NCBI RefSeq assembly: GCF_026151205.1
Contig: NC_087077.1
Coordinates: forward strand, 11,258,983 to 11,322,982
DNA from: Bolinopsis microptera
Lineage: Eukaryota; Ctenophora; Tentaculata; Lobata; Bolinopsidae
Direction of reading: 5' to 3'
Length of the DNA: 64,000 nt
Below the pieces are notes generated by a model. It did not search any database and was not told where the DNA came from. It saw nothing but the letters and a program-made list of their open reading frames with translations. Numbering within the stretch: the first letter of the stretch is position 1; every line of letters begins with the position of its first letter. Below, piece by piece: positions 58,036 through 64,000 of this stretch. A program made the position numbers and the translations under genes.

Positions 58036-61000
58036 ATGAATATTACGTTCAAAAGTATCTGCGACAAAACATGGAAAGTTATCCTGAAGGATAAGCTCTT
58101 CGTGTTTACTGTAGTTGCCGTTATCCTCGGGTTGATTTTGGGTAGGTCTGACTGATTTTAATGTTGGGTAGAGCTTCATTCTCCGCACTGATTGCCAAAC
58201 CATGGTGTATACAATACTATAATACATACACACCATACCATTTTGCAATCAGCCGAGAATTAATCTTAGTAATAATAGTATAATACAGTATTACTATTAA
58301 TTGTATGTACTGTACATAAGTTTATAAGGTAATGTCCAGTAATGACTTTGTGAAATGGTTGTAAAACGTAATATGCTGGAATGTAGAATTATAGAAGGTA
58401 ATATGCCGGAATTTAACACAAACCCCGCAGGTGTGATCATACAGCAGGATCATACTCCTTACTCAACTGACTTACTTGTGGTACTTCTCAAGTTCCCGGG
58501 CGAAATTCTCCTCCGCATGTTAAAATGTATAATACTCCCTCTGGTTGTTGCCAGTGTCATAACGGGACTAGGAGATATAAATGCTAAATCTTGTGGTAAG
58601 CTATTCTTGTGGAAAGATCTTCCGACGTGCATGTATTCCTTCGGTAATCGTCATATTATACGATATATTATATTGCATAATATCATATGCAATATGCATA
58701 TGCAATATGCATATTATGTAATATAATATTATTGATATATTGTGTCATCTTATTGTGGAATCGAATGTTCATTCAGGAAAGATCGGCGGTGTTGCTGTGG
58801 CCTACTACATCTCCACTACAGTAATCGCTGCAATCCTAGGACTCTGCTTGGTTTCCATAATAAGGCCAGGATCAGGAGATCAGAGCGACTTCATCAGCAA
58901 AGACGGAGGTTAGCTCGATGGGCGGGGAGGGGTTCAGACACCAAGAATGATAAATATGACTGGATAGTGTATGATAGATGTAACTGAAACGATAGATATA
59001 GTAAGAACTAAGAATCGAATGACTGGATCTCACACGCTCCAGAAACGTTTTTGTAACATATAATCCAGTACACAAAAGCTAAGTTTCGCTGAACCTTGGT
59101 CCTTGAACCAGCTCTTCATAAGATCCTCTTACTTTTCAGTGACAATAAACGAGAACACTAACACACTCGACACAATCATGGACTTGCTGCGAGCTGCTTT
59201 TCCAGATAACATAGTTGAGGCTACATTCGGTAAGGACGCGACTGAACTCACTGAGATAACCAGGGACGATGGATCAAAATATCTAAAGCGAAACTTACAG
59301 GTCCGTCTTTTTTAACAACAGCACAAGTCATTCGATTTTAAGGGGGCCGGGGGGGGGGGGGTCTTCATCAAAATTCTCTCGAAATCGACTTTATAGTTCT
59401 TTCTGATAGAGGGGAGTGATATCTACCAGCTGCTTTTGGTCCCATAGAAAAATATTGTTCCTAGCCGAAATTATCGCTGGTCAAAGGTCAGCGCTTATGT
59501 GTAATTGTATTGCGCGAGCGATTTTCAATCGCGCGTTCTGAAAATCGAGTCTAAAAATCTATCTTCTCCTACATTTTTTGAGCAATCACCCTCAAACTTT
59601 CAGGATATGTTCTTAGGATCAGTTAGAAGAGAACTCTAGAGCCAGAATTTTGAGATAGGCCTTTAAAGATTTTTAATTTGATTTTGAAATTCTTGGACCT
59701 TGATTTTTAGAGGTCAAAAATTTTCAAAATCGAATTAAAAATCTTTAAAGGCCTATCTCAAAATTCTGGCTCTAGAGTTCTCTTCTAACTGATCCTAAGA
59801 ACATATCCTGAAAGTTTGAGGGTGATTGCTCAAAAAATGTAGGAGAAGATAGATTTTTAGACTCGATTTTCAGAACGCGCGATTGAAAATCGCTCGCGCA
59901 ATACAATTACACATAAGCGCTGACCTTTGACCAGCGATAATTTCGGCTAGGAACAATATTTTTCTATGGGACCAAAAGCAGCTGGTAGATATCACTCCCC
60001 TCTATCAGAAACAACTATAAAGTCGATTTCGAGAGAATTTTGATGAAGACCCCCCCCCCCCCCCCCCGGCCCCCTTAATAATACAATATTATAATAGTTA
60101 GTGATCTTAGTAAAATTTTAGTTGTGGTCTGTTTTCTGCCAAAATCCCGAATTTACTATTCAAATAGAATCCTATTTCGATTACTCTTTGAATAGTAAAT
60201 CATCTTAAGAACGAGATGATCTTTCTACTTTTCTAACAGCAATTTGTTTGCACACAGTTCAAATCCGGAATAAACATGATAGGAGTGATAGTGTTCGCAA
60301 TTGTAGTCGGGGTGATTATGTCTCTGTACCCCGAGGAATCTGCCCCGCTTATGAAGGTTAGTTGTTAGGCACGTGGCGGGCATTTCATAATTCCTGGGTA
60401 TGTTTTGAAGATATAACTTGTTGCAATACAAATTTAACGGTTCATTATTGTTTTAAACATTAGTTTAATTCTGGGGTTATTGACCTTATTTATAAGGTTA
60501 ACCACCCCAGTATTGAACCATTTTTATTCTTTAAATGCAAAAAGTGATTAATTACCAACTAATTGCCCAGGTGGTCCAGGCAGTTAATGACGTGACAATG
60601 AGACTAGTCACTCTTATACTGTGGTATTCTCCCATTGGTATATTCTTTCTTATCGCTGGACAGTTTGCTGGGGTAAGTACTTTAAAGATATCTCTGAATG
60701 GTAAACATTTGCCCATCATTCAACTTTATTACAGTGAACAGTATGGTTAGTTTTGAGTCAATCTTTCTACGATGGGGTCGTGAATCCAGACTAATTTTAA
60801 TCAAATTTAGGTTGAAAACTTTGGAGAGATGGTTGCACAATTGGGATTGTATGTTGTGACAGTGCTCGTTGGAATCGCTATTCACTTCTTCATTATTCTT
60901 CCTAGTATTTTCTTCGCTTTTACCCGCAGCAATCCGATCCCATATTACTACAACATGTTACCAGGTTAGTTTTTATACCGCAGTTTAATATTTTCAAATT

Positions 61001-62220
61001 TTTTTCAAATTTTCTGGGGTCATGAAAAGTGCAAACTTTTGTGAAAGAGCACAAACAGTTCAGTTGAAACCCCCATGCCATTTCGTATCATCGATAAATA
61101 TTATCTTTCCAGGGTTGGTGTAGCGCCCCAACAATTCTTTAACTAATTTATGACGTGTACAAATCCATGTCAACAACTTGACAGAGTTCTTTTCATTTTT
61201 CAAGTCAATTATAATTCGCTTTAATAACATTGCCAATAAACTGAATTATTGGTAATTGGGAAGAAAGTTTATTTCATTTGAATTTTTAAAGCTTTTAACC
61301 GAAACTGATAAGTTTTCTCATACTTTAAAAATATTATCGTGCATTCGCACCGTGTTCCAGTTTTGTGTTTTGAAATAAACCCCACTCGCAGCGTTAGCAA
61401 CAGCATTCGGAACAGCTTCCAGCAGCGCCACAATGCCAGTTACTCTAAAGTGTGTGGAGGAGAAAAATGGAATTTCTTGGAGAATTTCTCGGTTCGTCAT
61501 CCCAGTCGGAGCAACCATCAACATGGACGGTACTGCGCTCTATGAAGCGGTGGGTGTCAGCTTAGTTCAGCTGCTTTCGTAATATTAATATTCAACACTG
61601 GTTTTCATAGCTTACCTGCTTTGTTCTTGAACAAAATATCGTCTTGACATAGTACGACGACCTGTAATTGCTATGATTTAATTGGATCCATCAAAAACTA
61701 AGAACACTCTTTATTGAATCCCTTATACATATTTGAATTTATGTAAAAGTTTCTTGAACTCCATGTGTTTATCTACCAGGTTGCCTGCCTTTTCATCGCT
61801 CAAGTAAAAGGCATATCCCTGAACTTTGGTCAAGTTATCGTGACTGGACTAACAGCGACTCTAGCTGCTGTTGGAGCTGCTGGTATTCCCTCTGCTGGTC
61901 TCGTTACCATGGTGATGGTGCTCAACGCTGTCGGACTACCTGTTGATATGTTGGCTGTGATCTTAACTGTTGATTGGTAAGTTTGTACATCCGATGTTAT
62001 AACCTTTTTATGGTCAATTAACAGCGTAAACACAGTAAAAACGCTAAATGTTCAGTTTCACATAAAAGCTCCATTTTCCAGGTTTTTGGACAGATTCCGT
62101 ACCATGACGAACGTTATGGGAGATGCGCTGGGTTGTGCTGTCGTACAGTCAATGTGCTCAAAAGAGCTCGCCGAGATGGATCAGGATACTGAACTGCAGA
62201 TGGTGGGAGAGAAGAGTTAA
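58036..62220 (+). CDS. Excitatory amino acid (glutamate/aspartate) transporter, SLC1 family, complete
   Basis: Na+-coupled uptake of acidic amino acids across the plasma membrane. Coding exons: 58036-58141, 58431-58595, 58777-58908, 59140-59300, 60258-60356, 60571-60672, 60811-60964, 61392-61549, 61780-61976, 62082-62220. All are GT-AG and in phase, totalling 1413 nt (470 aa; family about 500-570). Signatures in order: TM1 [34 protein letters not shown]1 [17 protein letters not shown]7 [14 protein letters not shown] with the NMDGT cation site; HP2 [24 protein letters not shown]8 [16 protein letters not shown]. The Arg in DRFRT is the residue that gives acidic substrate selectivity in EAATs, where neutral ASCTs differ. 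The large extracellular loop between TM3 and TM4 is short. Start ATG 58036 is the first in-frame ATG before TM1; a CAG at 58025 suggests a spliced 5' UTR. Confidence 0.96.
58640..58740. repeat. AT-rich palindromic cluster
   Basis: Overlapping copies of ATATGCAATATGCATA-type palindromes in intron 2 of the transporter gene; low complexity and self-complementary. Confidence 0.55.
59342..60074. mobile_element. ~733-bp near-perfect hairpin element flanked by TTAA
   Basis: Two arms of about 355 bp are inverted copies of each other with very few differences, joined by a loop of roughly 10 nt (around TGATTTTTAG, 59702-59711). Outer ends are GGGGGCCGGGG and CCCCGGCCCCC, each with a long G or C run. 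TTAA occurs exactly at both borders (59338-59341 and 60075-60078), which fits TTAA-targeting transposons such as piggyBac or Kolobok types. No coding sequence. It sits in the intron between exons 4 and 5 of the glutamate transporter. Confidence 0.88.
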
Positions 62221-62389
62221 GCTGATGACGTCACTAAATGTTTAGGGGACATACACCAGAACCTTTTTTTGTTGGACCCTCGATTTGACTTTTTATTTTG
62301 AAAATATAGATAAAAACAATATGATTTGACGTAACTGTAACGTCGCGACTAGCGATACTTCTTAGTGACTGATTATGTAAGAAAATGTA

Positions 62390-62395
62390 AATAAA
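62390..62395 (+). promoter_or_regulatory. AATAAA polyadenylation signal for the transporter gene
   Basis: Canonical hexamer 170 bp after the stop codon of the SLC1 gene. Confidence 0.65.
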
Positions 62396-62399
62396 CATC

Positions 62400-63660
62400 A
62401 AAAAAGAGAAAGGTCCTTTAAAAAAATGATACGGATAGTCTTGATTCTTAAAACTATTCTTCACTCTTTCTTGTTTCTTTGAAAAATATATCTGCTCAGA
62501 AAAGCGAACAAAGATTAACAAAAAACGGTCTAAAGAACGATAAATAATAAATACTGATAATTTAGAATATACTGCCGTATTAGTATTACAACACATGACT
62601 TTTTGTAAGAGTTGGATACTTTTATTTGTTTGATTTGTTTACTTTTTTACCATGAATAATTATGAGGGAGGACATGTTTTCCTTTGTGATACCTGACACG
62701 ACCTACTTATAAAGCTTTTTTTACTCAAACATTCGAATGTAAGCGCACGTATGATCTTTGTGAAATGTGAAATCATGTTGTAGAATGTAGGGTGTCCAAT
62801 CCTCGTTTGGACATTATAATGTAAATGTCGTTTGCTTTAAGTTTAAGCTTGTGTTAATTCTTTATCAAGCCTTTCAAGCCTTTAATTAACGTGTGTTTTT
62901 TCTTCTTATTTTCGCTACAATTTCCGAGAAAGTTGCTATTGAGTATTTATATTGATGATATGGATAAGTTTTTTCGGATACAATATGTGTACATTATGTA
63001 TGTTACATTTTGAACAGCAGAATACACATTGCACAAAATATGGTAATATAACCCGCACAGTGCAAGTAGCATAATCTGAAACCTTGTAGGAGGGCATGTA
63101 CCGAGCTCTGCAGTAACCTTTCTCAGTACAGAAGTAGTATAAACGCAAATTATCAGTAGCACTCAATACTGAATACTGATTCCGTACTTTGTAAATTTAT
63201 TGTATTTGCAATACGCTATCTCTATTTTTAGAATCCCCGAATAGTTGCAACAACTGTGCGTACCTTGACTATAAATATTTCATTACAGCACGCATAGTTT
63301 TGACATGAAGTTGACCAGTCTGACGGTATAATTAGACTCCCTTATCAGTTATCGGTCTTTATCACAAAATGTATGGTTATGTTATTATAATTATTTCACA
63401 GCTGTTCTAAGAGCCTAAAATAAATGACAGCCGTTTTGCCAGCCAAACGGAGTTGCTTTGCAAACGACTCAATATTTCCATGCTGACGTTGTTATCCATA
63501 TATAATGCTCGCTATGCACATTATGCTCATTTCTCTGTTGTTCGTTTTTAGTTTGAGTCTCCTCAAAAGGCTGCTAATGTTTGTTCCACATCGCATTGTG
63601 CGTACCTGCTAAATGCTCATAAAGTGTGGCACCGCACATATTGCTATACAAGTTAGTGAA
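62400..63660. other. Intergenic, no gene recognised
   Basis: AT-rich; no supported exon or repeat. Confidence 0.45.
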
Positions 63661-63667
63661 GTCAATC

Positions 63668-63772
63668 CCAACATCGGGATTCCCGAATCCCGGAATTTTC
63701 CGACGATTTTCAGTCAAAAATTCCCGACCAATATCGGAAATTTTGTCAATTCCCGGTTTTCGGGAATTTTAA
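63668..63772. repeat. Cluster of GGGAATTTTCCC-like imperfect palindromes
   Basis: Repeated short motifs ATTCCCG, CCGGAATTTTCC, AATATCGG and TTCCCGGTTTTCGGGAATTT alternate over about 100 bp. The style resembles the CCCGG clusters at 3945-4372, so it may be another subterminal repeat block of a DNA transposon. Confidence 0.5.
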
Positions 63773-64000
63773 ATATTTGTGTTATAGTTGCAAATTTTCG
63801 ATGAATTGACTGTTCAATATAATTTAATTACACGGTAGTGTTAATCGGGTTTTCGGACGTTGATGACTAGACTGTTAGCATGACGTATCGTCAAAGTTGA
63901 GATTTAACGCCGCACGTGCACGTGCTGCTTGATCATGCTCAGTGCTAATTGCGCGCACAACCAGTTTTATTGATTGCGCTGGTTGTATGTATGTTTCGTG

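Overview
The window is nuclear DNA from an animal. Its genes have GT-AG introns, use the standard code, and encode metazoan families: RCL1, importin alpha, a DDX28-like helicase, STK36/Fused, MMADHC, a SUN-domain nuclear-envelope protein and an SLC1-type glutamate transporter. Short introns, an AT-rich background and a diverse transposon load (Penelope-like, RTE-like and RNase H-bearing LINEs, hAT and TTAA fold-back elements) suggest an invertebrate, possibly an early-branching one. I cannot name the phylum from the sequence alone.

Layout: 107-723 (+) holds the last two exons of RCL1. 1.6-9.2 kb is a repeat-rich zone with a MITE with terminal inverted repeats, nested inverted repeats, a CCCGG-rich element, a tRNA-like module followed by a complete hammerhead ribozyme, two 5'-truncated Penelope-like elements bounded by (TA)n, and a hAT-type MITE with an 8-bp target duplication. 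10.1-19.1 kb (-) is a complete importin-alpha gene of 11 exons. Its 5.85-kb seventh intron contains an opposite-strand SRCR receptor gene (15146-16670 +), a decayed RTE LINE and small fold-back repeats. 19.4-21.5 kb (-) is a DDX28-like helicase, 22.0-24.8 kb (-) is STK36 in one coding exon, and 25.5-26.2 kb (-) is MMADHC.

27.7-50.5 kb (+) is probably one large SUN-domain locus. The certain exons run from 41.24 to 50.55 kb, and a phase-compatible possible first exon lies at 27.69 kb. The region between holds a small opposite-strand membrane-protein ORF, a minisatellite and a young LINE with a perfect 14-bp target duplication. Inside the SUN locus, an ORF at 47.465 kb has its own signal peptide and an in-phase splice donor; it may be an alternative first exon or a separate gene. 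51-57.6 kb is intergenic repeat (RTE fragment, fold-back elements, a 191-bp tandem duplication, a tRNA-like SINE candidate). 58.0-62.2 kb (+) is a complete 10-exon glutamate transporter with a ~733-bp hairpin flanked by TTAA in one intron. The end of the window has no recognisable gene.

The genes do not form a pathway. The most distinctive content is the A/B-box module followed by a hammerhead next to Penelope remnants, the long intronic hairpin, and the possible dual-promoter SUN gene.
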